The position numbers were made by a program, and so were the translations under genes. From an uncultured Prevotellaceae bacterium (GTDB lineage Bacteria > Bacteroidota > Bacteroidia > Bacteroidales > Bacteroidaceae), in assembly GCA_946415365.1 (NCBI GenBank), contig CAMKSE010000017.1, forward strand, positions 1 through 64,000: 64,000 nt of DNA, in the 5' to 3' direction. A model generated the notes under the pieces. It was given only the letters and a program-made list of their open reading frames with translations, did no database searches and was not told the DNA's origin. Positions 39,115 to 47,073 of the stretch are shown in pieces. Within the stretch, counting starts at the first letter, position 1; every line of letters starts with the position of its first letter.

Positions 39115-41826
39115 ATGATAGTTTATCAAAAAGACGTAAAGAAGTCCTCTGCCGTGAAATGCGGCAGAGGCGACTTCTGGAGGGAAGTGAGGAGCCAAAA
39201 GACCCAATGGCACATCGATGCCCGCAGAGCCATCAAGGCAGCAGTAAAGGCTGACCTCGACGGTGAGGGTGTGGCTGCCATTCATACATGGCTACAGAAC
39301 ACCGATTTCCAGAAGTTCCTGATCAGGAAACCCCGAGAGCTGACATCAGAGAAAGCCAAGAAAGCCTGGGCCAAGAAAAGCGATGAGGAGAAGTTGCTGG
39401 CATGGGCAGAGGAACTGAAGCAACAACTGACGGGATTCGTGTTCAGCTGCTATCTCTTCGACGAGGTGAAGCGCAAACGAAAGAAGAAGGACGGTACGGA
39501 GTTTGAGGTCACGGAACGTCCGAGACAGTTGAAATGCTGCCATCTGAACGGACTCGTGATGCTCGACATCGACCACGTGGAGAATCCCATGCAGATATGG
39601 TGGAAACTCAGGGAGATGAAGGCGTTGATGGATCGTGTGGCACTGGTGCATATCAGCTGTTCTGGTGATGGTATCCGTATTATCTTCACCGCAGACATTT
39701 CCCTTGGTAATCTCGCAGACAACCAGATCCATTTTGCCAATGCTCTTGGGTACAAGGCCGACAGCTCTTGCATCGACGCCTCTCGCACATCCTTCTGTCC
39801 GAAAGAGGAGGACATACTATTTATTGACGAAGAAAAACTGTTTACTTATTATGATGAAGCATTTGACAAGCGGTTCACTGCTGAGTACCGCCAAAAGAAA
39901 ACTCAGCCGACTCGTTTTCAATTTGATTCTGCTGCTGGCACTGATCGTGCTCACAAGCCTGAGAGTCATGATCTGGCCCATCAGGATGCTGAACAAGGGG
40001 CTGGGCATGTCAGCCCGCTGGATGCTCAACGAGTGGAGGAGATAAAATGGCGTGGGTATGATATTCAGACTATTATTGATGCTCGGTATGGCGATAAGCT
40101 GCCATGCGCTGACGACAGCAACAGACATAAAGAGTCGCTTAAGCTCGCCACAGACCTGCTCCTTATGCTCGACGGCGATAAGCAGACAGTGCTCCATATT
40201 CTGGAGGCTCAGCCCTGGGTGCAGGAGATCATCGAAGAGCGCGATGAGAATGTCGAACAGACGGTGGAGTCAGCCATCTCGTGCATCGCGGAGAAAGAGA
40301 AAAAGTCTGCAAACCCGATGCCCAGTAAGGCCATGATCCAAGCGATCCTCCAGGCGACAGGAAAGTCGTATCTGGAGATCGTTGGAAGTGAAAAGGGAAT
40401 AGTGAATAGTGAAAAATCGGCTATCAATAAGATGCTTGATGGTTGGGGAGCGGAGATAGAGAGTCTCTTCCCGTACTTCCCGCTGTTGGAAGATGTGTGC
40501 GCTGGCCTTAAGAGGTCTCAGTATCCTGCGGCGGTGTTCACGGCTGGCGGGGCGCTGATGACGCTGATGACGAGGTGCTGGTACAGGTTTTATCACCGTG
40601 CCTATCAGGACAGACGTCTGAACTGCTCGCTGTATATCATTGGCCACCCTGCCTCGAACAAGTCGATGGCCGATGACATCTGCGAGACGCTCATATCGCC
40701 CATAGAGTCTGCGGATAAGGCAGGTAAGGCCGCCCTGAATCGCTATAAGAAGGACACGAAGAAGAAGGCTGCCAACAAGGAGGGCAAGGACAAGCCTGAG
40801 GGCATCATCCGCATCCATCCTTCGAGAACGAGTAACGGCCAGCTCATCGAGGACATGATCAACGCCAAGGAGATGGTGGACGGCAAGGAGATCCAGTTGC
40901 ACATGTTCACCTTCGACACGGAGCTCGATAACTCGATCACCCTTCAGAGCGGCGGCTCGTGGATCAACAAGCAGGCCATGGAGTTGAAGGCCTTTCACAA
41001 CGAGAAAGACGGACAGATGTACCAGAACTCGGATTCGCCCGTGGACGAGTTCCGCGTGACGTGGAACTATATCTACTCTGGCACGCCCATCGCGCTGAAG
41101 AAGAAGGTAAACGAACGGAACTTCGGAAGTGGTCTCTCTACCCGCTTGACGGTGATCCCCATGCCCAAGACGAACTACGAGATGATCGACTACGAGGAGG
41201 AAGAGACCGTTGACTGGGCGCGTCTGGACCGTATGAAGACGTGGGCCTTCAAGTTGGACTGCCGCGCAGGACAGTTGCCTGTGAAGCCGTTGGTGAGGAA
41301 GCTCTACGACTGGACGAAGAACCGTATGGCGGATTGTGCGGAGGATGATTCGGAGGCTAATGAGTTGATGTTGAAGCGCGTGCCGTATCACGCCCTGAAC
41401 TATTCGGTGCCGTTCATCGATATGCGCCACTACGGGGAACTGCATCAAGAGGGCAAGTTCTGGGAAGGCACGTACGAGGTGGACGAGACGGACTGGAAGC
41501 TCTGCGAGCTGCTCGCCCGTATCCAGTATGCTACGCAGCAACACTTCTTCGGGGTAATGGCTGAGAAGTATTTCGACGACATGAACTCGGACGTGCAGAT
41601 CACTGGCAAGCGCCACCAACAGAAATCCATAGACGGCTACAACCGTCTGCCGGAGGTGTTCACTTTTGAAGATGTCAGTAGATGTTTTGACTATAAAAAC
41701 GATAATTCCACTTCTTCAAAAATCAAACGGCTGATTGATGCTGGCAGAGCTGTGAAATGTGAAGAGTATGTGGAGGATGGCCATGTCAGGAAAAAGTATC
41801 GCAAAGTGAATCAGATAGGCATGTAG
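39115..41826 (+). CDS. Primase-helicase (BT4734-like plus DUF3987-type)
   Basis: The 903-aa protein has an N-terminal BT4734-like primase-type domain. Its acidic pair is Asp151 and Asp153 in GLVMLDIDHVENP, and VHISCSGDGIRIIFTA (about 179-194) supplies the basic strand. A helicase-like DUF3987 domain with a Walker A-like loop GHPASNKS (about 509-516) follows; the usual Gly before Lys is Asn. FTFDTELDN may be the Walker B region. A C-terminal domain (YKNDNSTSSKIKRLIDAGRA) resembles a winged helix. Such proteins start replication of Bacteroidales mobile elements. A 28-bp heptamer repeat is embedded at 40387-40414 and translated as SEKGIVNSEK. Confidence 0.85.
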   Translation: MIVYQKDVKKSSAVKCGRGDFWREVRSQKTQWHIDARRAIKAAVKADLDGEGVAAIHTWLQNTDFQKFLIRKPRELTSEKAKKAWAKKSDEEKLLAWAEELKQQLTGFVFSCYLFDEVKRKRKKKDGTEFEVTERPRQLKCCHLNGLVMLDIDHVENPMQIWWKLREMKALMDRVALVHISCSGDGIRIIFTADISLGNLADNQIHFANALGYKADSSCIDASRTSFCPKEEDILFIDEEKLFTYYDEAFDKRFTAEYRQKKTQPTRFQFDSAAGTDRAHKPESHDLAHQDAEQGAGHVSPLDAQRVEEIKWRGYDIQTIIDARYGDKLPCADDSNRHKESLKLATDLLLMLDGDKQTVLHILEAQPWVQEIIEERDENVEQTVESAISCIAEKEKKSANPMPSKAMIQAILQATGKSYLEIVGSEKGIVNSEKSAINKMLDGWGAEIESLFPYFPLLEDVCAGLKRSQYPAAVFTAGGALMTLMTRCWYRFYHRAYQDRRLNCSLYIIGHPASNKSMADDICETLISPIESADKAGKAALNRYKKDTKKKAANKEGKDKPEGIIRIHPSRTSNGQLIEDMINAKEMVDGKEIQLHMFTFDTELDNSITLQSGGSWINKQAMELKAFHNEKDGQMYQNSDSPVDEFRVTWNYIYSGTPIALKKKVNERNFGSGLSTRLTVIPMPKTNYEMIDYEEEETVDWARLDRMKTWAFKLDCRAGQLPVKPLVRKLYDWTKNRMADCAEDDSEANELMLKRVPYHALNYSVPFIDMRHYGELHQEGKFWEGTYEVDETDWKLCELLARIQYATQQHFFGVMAEKYFDDMNSDVQITGKRHQQKSIDGYNRLPEVFTFEDVSRCFDYKNDNSTSSKIKRLIDAGRAVKCEEYVEDGHVRKKYRKVNQIGM
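40387..40414. repeat. Heptamer repeat inside the primase gene
   Basis: Four 7-bp units (AGTGAAA, AGGGAAT, AGTGAAT, AGTGAAA) lie in frame at the junction between the primase and helicase domains. The length and unit count equal the 28-bp array in the receptor at 8271, though the word differs. Confidence 0.65.
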
Positions 41827-41830
41827 TAAC

Positions 41831-41876
41831 CTTGCAAACTTTCAACTTGCAAAAGTGCAAAATCAAAAGTAAAATG
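41831..41876 (+). repeat. 46-bp repeat shared with 24511-24556
   Basis: It fills the gap from 5 bp after the primase stop into the start codon of the M15 peptidase gene. It matches the minus strand of 24511-24556 at 41 of 46 bp. Confidence 0.8.
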
Positions 41877-42377
41877 GTTAACGTAGAATTAAACAAACAA
41901 GCAAAACTCTCCGAGCATTATACGCTCGGAGAGCTCACGAAAACAAGTGTGAAATCATTGGACGGGAATATCCCGAGTCATGAGGCGATCGAGAACCTGA
42001 AGCGGCTGTGCCCGTGGCTGGAGGAGTTGCGATATACTTACAATTCGCTCTACTGCCTGAAGCCCGGCGAGGACTATGAGACCTCGAAGAACGTGGAGCC
42101 GATTATCATCACGAGCGGCTACCGTTCGCCTGACGTGAACAGTGCCGTTGGCGGAGCTAATTCGAGCAACCATCTGACGGGTTGCGCCGTAGACATCCGT
42201 TGCGTGGGTGTGGAGCAGGCCATCCGCTATGCCGCCATCCTACTCGACACGGCCGATGACCGCCAAGAGGACTTCGACGAACTCCTCATCGAGCGCAATC
42301 GTAAGGGCGGCTACTGGCTCCACTTCGCCGTCAGGCCATCAGGTAATCGAAGGCGAGTTCGCCTGATTCAGACGTAA
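41874..42377 (+). CDS. M15-type peptidoglycan peptidase
   Basis: The start at 41874 gives 167 aa. The zinc site is read from SGYRSPDVNSAVGGANSSNH, LTGCAVDIRC and YWLHFAVRP (His, Asp and His in the family order). These enzymes cut peptidoglycan stem peptides, as in phage endolysins and in small lysozyme-like genes of Bacteroidales mobile elements. It lacks a signal peptide. The gene is joined to the primase by the shared 46-bp repeat. A frame start at 41832 also exists but would extend through the repeat. The tail GNRRRVRLIQT is basic. Confidence 0.87.
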   Translation: MVNVELNKQAKLSEHYTLGELTKTSVKSLDGNIPSHEAIENLKRLCPWLEELRYTYNSLYCLKPGEDYETSKNVEPIIITSGYRSPDVNSAVGGANSSNHLTGCAVDIRCVGVEQAIRYAAILLDTADDRQEDFDELLIERNRKGGYWLHFAVRPSGNRRRVRLIQT

Positions 42378-42389
42378 CAATCTACGAGA

Positions 42390-42419
42390 GTGGCTGGCAT
42401 CTTTGATAGTGCCAGTCAC
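42390..42419. terminator. Hairpin after the M15 peptidase gene
   Basis: GTGGCTGGCA (42390-42399) pairs with TGCCAGTCAC (42410-42419) with one G-T pair. No T run follows, so termination is uncertain. A further pair, GGGCACGGAC and GTGCCCACG, lies in the next 80 bp. Confidence 0.5.
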
Positions 42420-42514
42420 GGGGCACGGACAACTGGATCAAACTGCTGAAAGTTGTTCGATGTCATCGGCAACTACTGTCTGTGCCCACGTCGGAATCAT
42501 ACCTACAGACAATT

Positions 42515-43387
42515 TTAAAACGTTTTTTTAATCCTCTTTTTATACTCCTGTGGATAGATGCCGCTGGCGCGCTTGAAGTAGCGGCAGAAATTGGCAGTGT
42601 CAGGAAAACCGAGTTGGTAGGCGGTCTCCTTGACCGTCTGCTTAGGATGCATGTTCATGATGCGCTTCGCCTGCGTCGCCACATATTGCTGAATCCATTC
42701 CAGAGGCGAGAGGCCGTTGCCGAACTGGCGGAACACTTTTGAGAAATACCGTGGATCGTAGTTCAGCAGCGCGGCATAGTAATTGACATTGCGGTTCTCC
42801 CTATAATGCTCTACCACCAGGTCGCAGAACTGCGTGTAAAGCTTCGTGGAACGGCTCTCCGCCCACTGCTTGTCCTGCTCGCGACGATAGTAGTTGATGA
42901 ACTCGTAGCCCACAGCCAGCTGCGACAGCAACATCTGACGACGCAGTTGCAGGTCATTGAGGTCGTGCGAAGCAATCGCCTCCATCAGCTCGAGCAGCGC
43001 CATCACGCGCTTGGCTTGCACATCGGTCAGATGACAGTGCGGCGTGTAGTTGAACTTATCGGAGTCATGACTGAAGGCATGCGTCTTCAACTCACTGACC
43101 ATTTCCGCAGAGATGAAAACTCGTGCAGAAGTGAAATCCTCCGAACACGCTATGTGACGGAAGACATGGCCGGGCATGAGGATTCCGAAGTCGTTCTTTT
43201 CAATCGACAATTCCTGCATGTCGAACATGATGCGTGCACTGCCGCGCAGACACAAAAGAAGAACGACGTGCGGAAACACCACATCCACGCTGGTCACGGG
43301 GTAACCGTGTATCTCTTTTTCCACACACACACCGTTCTGCTCAACGGACTGTAACAATTGATCTAATGTTGCGTCAATCTTCTTCAT
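42515..43387 (-). CDS. AraC-family transcription regulator
   Basis: The start at 43387 gives 290 aa and lies 20 bp after a TAATTTTG box (minus strand, 43415-43408). The N-terminal part is cupin-like (VVFPHVVLLLCLRGSARIMF and then DMQELSIEKNDFGILMPGHV), for sensing an effector. The C-terminal 100 residues hold two HTH units (NYYAALLNYDPRYFSKVFRQ and KETAYQLGFPDTANFCRYFK) ending SGIYPQEYKKRIK. It should be a DNA-binding activator in the cytoplasm. It is divergent from the membrane HTH gene at 43569, with 180 bp between them holding both promoters. Confidence 0.9.
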   Translation of the reverse strand: MKKIDATLDQLLQSVEQNGVCVEKEIHGYPVTSVDVVFPHVVLLLCLRGSARIMFDMQELSIEKNDFGILMPGHVFRHIACSEDFTSARVFISAEMVSELKTHAFSHDSDKFNYTPHCHLTDVQAKRVMALLELMEAIASHDLNDLQLRRQMLLSQLAVGYEFINYYRREQDKQWAESRSTKLYTQFCDLVVEHYRENRNVNYYAALLNYDPRYFSKVFRQFGNGLSPLEWIQQYVATQAKRIMNMHPKQTVKETAYQLGFPDTANFCRYFKRASGIYPQEYKKRIKKTF

Positions 43388-43523
43388 ATCTTTGTCTTTT
43401 ACGGCTGCAAAATTACAACTTTTATTCGAATTACAGCAACAAATAACACATTTTGACAACAAAAAGGCGAAAATCGGTAGCATTTTCTTGCTGCAAATAG
43501 TTGCACATATCACAAAAAAGCAG

Positions 43524-43531
43524 TAACTTTG
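43524..43531 (+). promoter_or_regulatory. -7 box before the membrane HTH gene
   Basis: TAACTTTG followed by CAGCATG. An ATG at 43536 is too near this box to have a leader, so the in-frame ATG at 43569 is the more likely start. Confidence 0.55.
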
Positions 43532-43568
43532 CAGCATGAATCAATTGTCACATATATACACGCTGGCT

Positions 43569-44180
43569 ATGGCCGATAACATCATCGTGATACTGGTTGT
43601 CATCGTGATAGTGCTTCTCGTGCTGGGAGGTATCGGTCTGCGTCAAAGTAGGATTATCAGACAGCGAAATGAGCAGCTTCGCCGTATTCTTAATGCACTG
43701 GATAGCTATCGGGCAATAGTGGGCGACAGAGACCTGTCGCTCGACGAGCAGGAGGAGATGGTGATGAAGAAGTCGGAGCAGAAGTCGGAGATGAAGACGG
43801 CCAAGGCAGCCCCATTGGATGAGGAGCACGCCTTCTTTGTGAAAATGGATGCCCGGGTAAACAAAGAAAAACCATTTACGGATCCCGATTTCGACTATTA
43901 CGCACTGATAAAGTTTATGGGAGTCAGTCAGGATGAGTTCTGCAGGCTTGTGCCACGCTACACGGATCCCGAAAGGACAAAAGACTATATCAACTCCCTA
44001 CGGGCAGAATATGCAGCAAAGTTGCTCATGGAGCATTCAGACTTCTCTATGGAAGATATGGTTGTCATGTGTGGCTTCAAGGATGCAGCAGCTTTCAACA
44101 AAGCCTTCAAGTCCTCCTTCGGCATCACACTAACGGACTATCTGAATACCATAAGTCAGATAGTCAAGAATAAAGTATAA
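43569..44180 (+). CDS. Membrane-anchored AraC-type HTH protein
   Basis: The 203-aa protein has one N-terminal membrane helix (DNIIVILVVIVIVLLVLGGI), a charged coiled-coil linker, and a C-terminal HTH region of the AraC kind (YINSLRAEYAAKLLMEHSDF, SMEDMVVMCGFKDAAAFNKA, FKSSFGITLTDYLNTI). Such single-helix proteins are common in Bacteroidales. It likely acts at the inner membrane and binds DNA from there. A strong terminator follows at 44221. Confidence 0.82.
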   Translation: MADNIIVILVVIVIVLLVLGGIGLRQSRIIRQRNEQLRRILNALDSYRAIVGDRDLSLDEQEEMVMKKSEQKSEMKTAKAAPLDEEHAFFVKMDARVNKEKPFTDPDFDYYALIKFMGVSQDEFCRLVPRYTDPERTKDYINSLRAEYAAKLLMEHSDFSMEDMVVMCGFKDAAAFNKAFKSSFGITLTDYLNTISQIVKNKV

Positions 44181-44220
44181 ACGATGTTGAAATACAGACA
44201 AAATGAAACGCCTCTCTTAA

Positions 44221-44266
44221 AATGCCGCCGATGTAACCCCACAAAGGTATGTCGGCGGCATTTTTT
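44221..44266 (+). terminator. Rho-independent terminator
   Basis: AATGCCGCCGA (44221-44231) pairs perfectly with TCGGCGGCATT (44252-44262), followed by a run of T. Confidence 0.85.
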
Positions 44267-44272
44267 GTCAAC

Positions 44273-44358
44273 CGTTCGTCACAAAAACATGCAAAATATC
44301 CCAGATTTTTGGCGATGCACGCAACTATGTGTACCTTTGCAAACAAATTTGCGTCAAA
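44273..44358 (+). promoter_or_regulatory. 77-bp recurrent promoter element, copy E (with insertion)
   Basis: It begins CGTTCGTCACAAAAACATGC, has AAAATATCCCA, a TTTTTGG word, CGCAACTATG and the -7 box TACCTTTG. About nine extra bases then separate it from GCGTCAAA at 44351-44358. It leads straight into a GNAT gene remnant. Confidence 0.78.
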
Positions 44359-44360
44359 GT

Positions 44361-44477
44361 GGCCGAGTGATGGAGAAGTGTGGCTTCGTTCCCACAGGCG
44401 AAACCTGCATCGACGCGAACCAGTATCAAGGTGCTAACAGACCTATTAGAGTGTTGAGATTAGAGTTTAACAAATAA
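44361..44477 (+). pseudogene. Remnant of a GNAT gene, C-terminal 38 codons
   Basis: The codons GRVMEKCGFVPTGETCIDAN and on to RPIRVLRLEFNK match the last residues of the GNAT at 17385-17915 (only a few differences). Everything before them is lost. The remnant joins directly to the GCGTCAAAGT end of promoter element copy E, so deletion removed the 5' part of the gene and left the promoter. It has no start codon at the proper place. Confidence 0.85.
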
Positions 44478-44484
44478 AGATAGT

Positions 44485-45288
44485 ATGGAACAGAAATTTT
44501 GTCAAAGCTGCGGAATGCCGCTTACAGAGGAAGTCCTCGGCACTAACGCCGACGGCACGAAGAATGAGGATTATTGCATGTACTGCTACAAGGATGGCAA
44601 GTTTGTGCAGGATTGTACGATGGAAGAGATGATTGAGCATTGTGCTCAGTTTGTGAATGCTGTAAATGAAGGGTTAGAAAGACCTATTACCAAAGAGGAA
44701 TACATCGGCATGATGAAATCGTATTTTCCCCAGCTTAAGCGTTGGCGCCAAACGCTGTATGTGAATAACGATGAAGCGATGAATGCTAAGGCTGCGATTA
44801 AGCGAGAGGAATCGGAACTTGTTTCGATTCCCGAGTGTGAGCAGGCTCGACCGAAGGTCAATCCCGCTTTAGCCGGCATTAAAGAACTCATTGCACAGAT
44901 GGCCGACAAACTGCCTATCGCTTATATCTCGTCAGTAGACCAAGAAGGTTTCCCTTGGACCAAGGCCATGTTGAAACCACGTAAACGCGAGGGTATCAAA
45001 ACCTTCTACTTTACAACCAACACATTCTCAATACGTGTGGCTCAATACAAGGCAAACCCCAAGGCCAGTATCTATTTCTGTGATGCCAAGGGCTTCAAAG
45101 GTATGATGCTACGTGGTACGATGGAGGTACTGATGGATGCTAAGAGCAAGGAAATGATCTGGCGCAATGGCGATGAGCAGTACTATCCCGGTGGTGTAAC
45201 CGACCCGAACTACTGCGTTCTGAAGTTCACTGCCACCGATGGTCGTTTCTATAGTGATTTCTATCCACGTAGTTTTGTTATTGGGTAA
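44485..45288 (+). CDS. Zinc-ribbon plus pyridoxamine 5'-phosphate oxidase-like protein
   Basis: The 267-aa protein has an N-terminal zinc ribbon with CQSCGMPL and DYCMYCYKDGKFVQDCT (four or five Cys). A helical linker follows, then a split-barrel flavin-binding domain of the PNPOx/general-stress type (IAYISSVDQEGFPWTKAMLK, TFYFTTNTFSIRVAQYKANP, ASIYFCDAKGFKGMMLRGTM). Members of this second family reduce or bind flavin and F420-type substrates. The zinc ribbon is often found alone in small proteins. It directly follows the GNAT remnant and may now be driven by element copy E. Confidence 0.85.
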   Translation: MEQKFCQSCGMPLTEEVLGTNADGTKNEDYCMYCYKDGKFVQDCTMEEMIEHCAQFVNAVNEGLERPITKEEYIGMMKSYFPQLKRWRQTLYVNNDEAMNAKAAIKREESELVSIPECEQARPKVNPALAGIKELIAQMADKLPIAYISSVDQEGFPWTKAMLKPRKREGIKTFYFTTNTFSIRVAQYKANPKASIYFCDAKGFKGMMLRGTMEVLMDAKSKEMIWRNGDEQYYPGGVTDPNYCVLKFTATDGRFYSDFYPRSFVIG

Positions 45289-45402
45289 ATGATGAACAAT
45301 AAAGCACTTGTCGTTATTGATATCCAGAGCGACATCACCAAACACTATCGGGACATCATCGGCAACATCAATGCCGCCATCGAATGGGCTGTGGCAGAGG
45401 AT
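45289..45402 (+). pseudogene. Isochorismatase-like N-terminus fused to the S41 peptidase frame
   Basis: The first 38 codons read MMNNKALVVIDIQSDITKHY, then RDIIGNINAAIEWAVAED. This is the start of a cysteine hydrolase/isochorismatase, with ALVVIDIQ holding the catalytic Asp. The frame then runs into the signal peptide of the peptidase (MMRTIVTLALFVATLASAQ). The hydrolase is therefore a deletion remnant joined in frame to the next gene. Confidence 0.75.
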
Positions 45403-47073
45403 ATGATGAGAACAATAGTTACATTAGCCCTGTTTGTGGCGACACTCGCAAGTGCACAGGGGTTCGAGGCGCAAAACGGTTATATATCCAAGCAAGACAG
45501 TCTGCTTCAGGATTACGACTATTTCTTCAGTCAATTGGAGCAGATACATCCCGATCCCTATAGCGCTTTTGGCGGGAAGGATGGGTTTGACAAGGCCGTG
45601 AAGCAGCTGAGAGATGAGCTGGCCAGCCGCGATTCCTTAACACTTAACGACATGCAGGCCAAAGTAACCGGATTGCTCTCGGCACTCCACGACGGACATA
45701 CTTATATAGGGTATGATAAAGCGCCAAAGAAAGTAGAAGACCAATGGGTACCGCTGAAATTTAAGGTTATCCCCGATGGCATCATCGTCAATGGATATAC
45801 TCCAGAACTGGAACCCTTGAAAGGAGCGATGTTATGCGAGGTGGAAGGTGAGCCATTAGAATCGATACTTGATCGCCTCGACAAACCTGTCGTTTCAGAA
45901 AATCGCTATGGACTGATGGGTAATGCTTGCAGAAACATTGGCAATACTAACACCCTGCGACAACTATTCCCTACATTCAATAAGGAACAGGTATCGATGA
46001 AGTTCCGCATAGCTAATGGCAAGGATACGCTCGTCAGTCTTCCCTTCTATCCCAACGGTCCGTTTTGGGGAAACATTGTATGGACATCTACTGATGAACG
46101 TTTCCCACATAATAACTTCGAATACCGTTTCATCGATGACAACAGACAAACGATGGTAATGTGCATCAACTCTATAGTGAGTGCCGACATACCAAACCTC
46201 GAAAGCTACGGTCTGAAATCGGATGTGATTGTGGCTGATGTCTTTGCCAAGATGCTACGTGAGATGAAGGCGGCCAACAGTCCTCGTCTCATCATCGACC
46301 TGCGTGGCAATGGCGGTGGTTGGACGATGATCATGTATGCTGCGCTGTACGAGCTCTACGGCAAGCGTTTCATGGATACCGACTTAGGCATGCACTTGTC
46401 CACCAAAGTATCGGACGGTTGGCTCAAGAAGAACAATACGACTTTAGAACAACTCAACCAGAATGGAGGAACACCGCTGAAGATGGGTGATTTCATTGAA
46501 CGATCTTCAAGCATCAGCAGTTTCGACTGGTTTATGTGTGCCGACAAGAGCATTCTCGAAGCACAAGACGGTGAACCCATCTACACGCCAAAAGAAATCT
46601 ATGTGGTTACCGACGTGCAGACCTTCAGCTCAGCTTTCCATACCGCTTACATGCTGTGGAAGATGGGGGCCAAGGTGGTAGGCGTAACTTCCGGGCAGGC
46701 ACCCAACACGTTTATGGAAGTTACACGATTCAAGTTGCCGAATACAGGTCTTGAATGCTCTGCCTCCAACTCCCTGCAGAGTTGCTTCCCCACAGATCAT
46801 CCTATGGCAAAGACTTTCACTCCAGACATCCAACTGTCGTATGACGACTATCGCCAGTTCGACTTCAGTAAGGATGCAGAATTATTGTTTATCGAAAAGG
46901 ATGCAACCGCAGCTCCCTACTTGGCAAAAGTGAAGCAGGCTGGTGCAGAATACAAGGCTGCAGAAAAGATTTCTGACGAGACACAGGCATATCTCGATAC
47001 ACCCATGCTCCCTGCCGAAGCATTCGTTAAGACCGTGAATGGTATTTTTGAAGGTATGATGAAAAAGAAATGA
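45403..47073 (+). CDS. S41-family exported peptidase
   Basis: The start at 45403 or 45406 gives about 556 aa with a signal peptide (MMRTIVTLALFVATLASAQ). The catalytic part contains LIIDLRGNGGG (about 306-316) and VVTDVQTFSSAFHTAYMLWK, where the FSSA Ser is the expected nucleophile. No canonical PDZ domain was identified in the N-terminal part. S41 (C-terminal processing type) peptidases act in the periplasm. The frame also reads through from the isochorismatase remnant, so a hybrid with an N-terminal extension could be made. It overlaps the beta-lactamase gene by ATGA. Confidence 0.85.
   Translation: MMRTIVTLALFVATLASAQGFEAQNGYISKQDSLLQDYDYFFSQLEQIHPDPYSAFGGKDGFDKAVKQLRDELASRDSLTLNDMQAKVTGLLSALHDGHTYIGYDKAPKKVEDQWVPLKFKVIPDGIIVNGYTPELEPLKGAMLCEVEGEPLESILDRLDKPVVSENRYGLMGNACRNIGNTNTLRQLFPTFNKEQVSMKFRIANGKDTLVSLPFYPNGPFWGNIVWTSTDERFPHNNFEYRFIDDNRQTMVMCINSIVSADIPNLESYGLKSDVIVADVFAKMLREMKAANSPRLIIDLRGNGGGWTMIMYAALYELYGKRFMDTDLGMHLSTKVSDGWLKKNNTTLEQLNQNGGTPLKMGDFIERSSSISSFDWFMCADKSILEAQDGEPIYTPKEIYVVTDVQTFSSAFHTAYMLWKMGAKVVGVTSGQAPNTFMEVTRFKLPNTGLECSASNSLQSCFPTDHPMAKTFTPDIQLSYDDYRQFDFSKDAELLFIEKDATAAPYLAKVKQAGAEYKAAEKISDETQAYLDTPMLPAEAFVKTVNGIFEGMMKKK

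Noticed and set aside
40270..41619. Long minus-strand frame opposite the primase gene (449 codons)
   Set aside because: It has no motif or promoter and lies in codon shadow of the DUF3987 domain.
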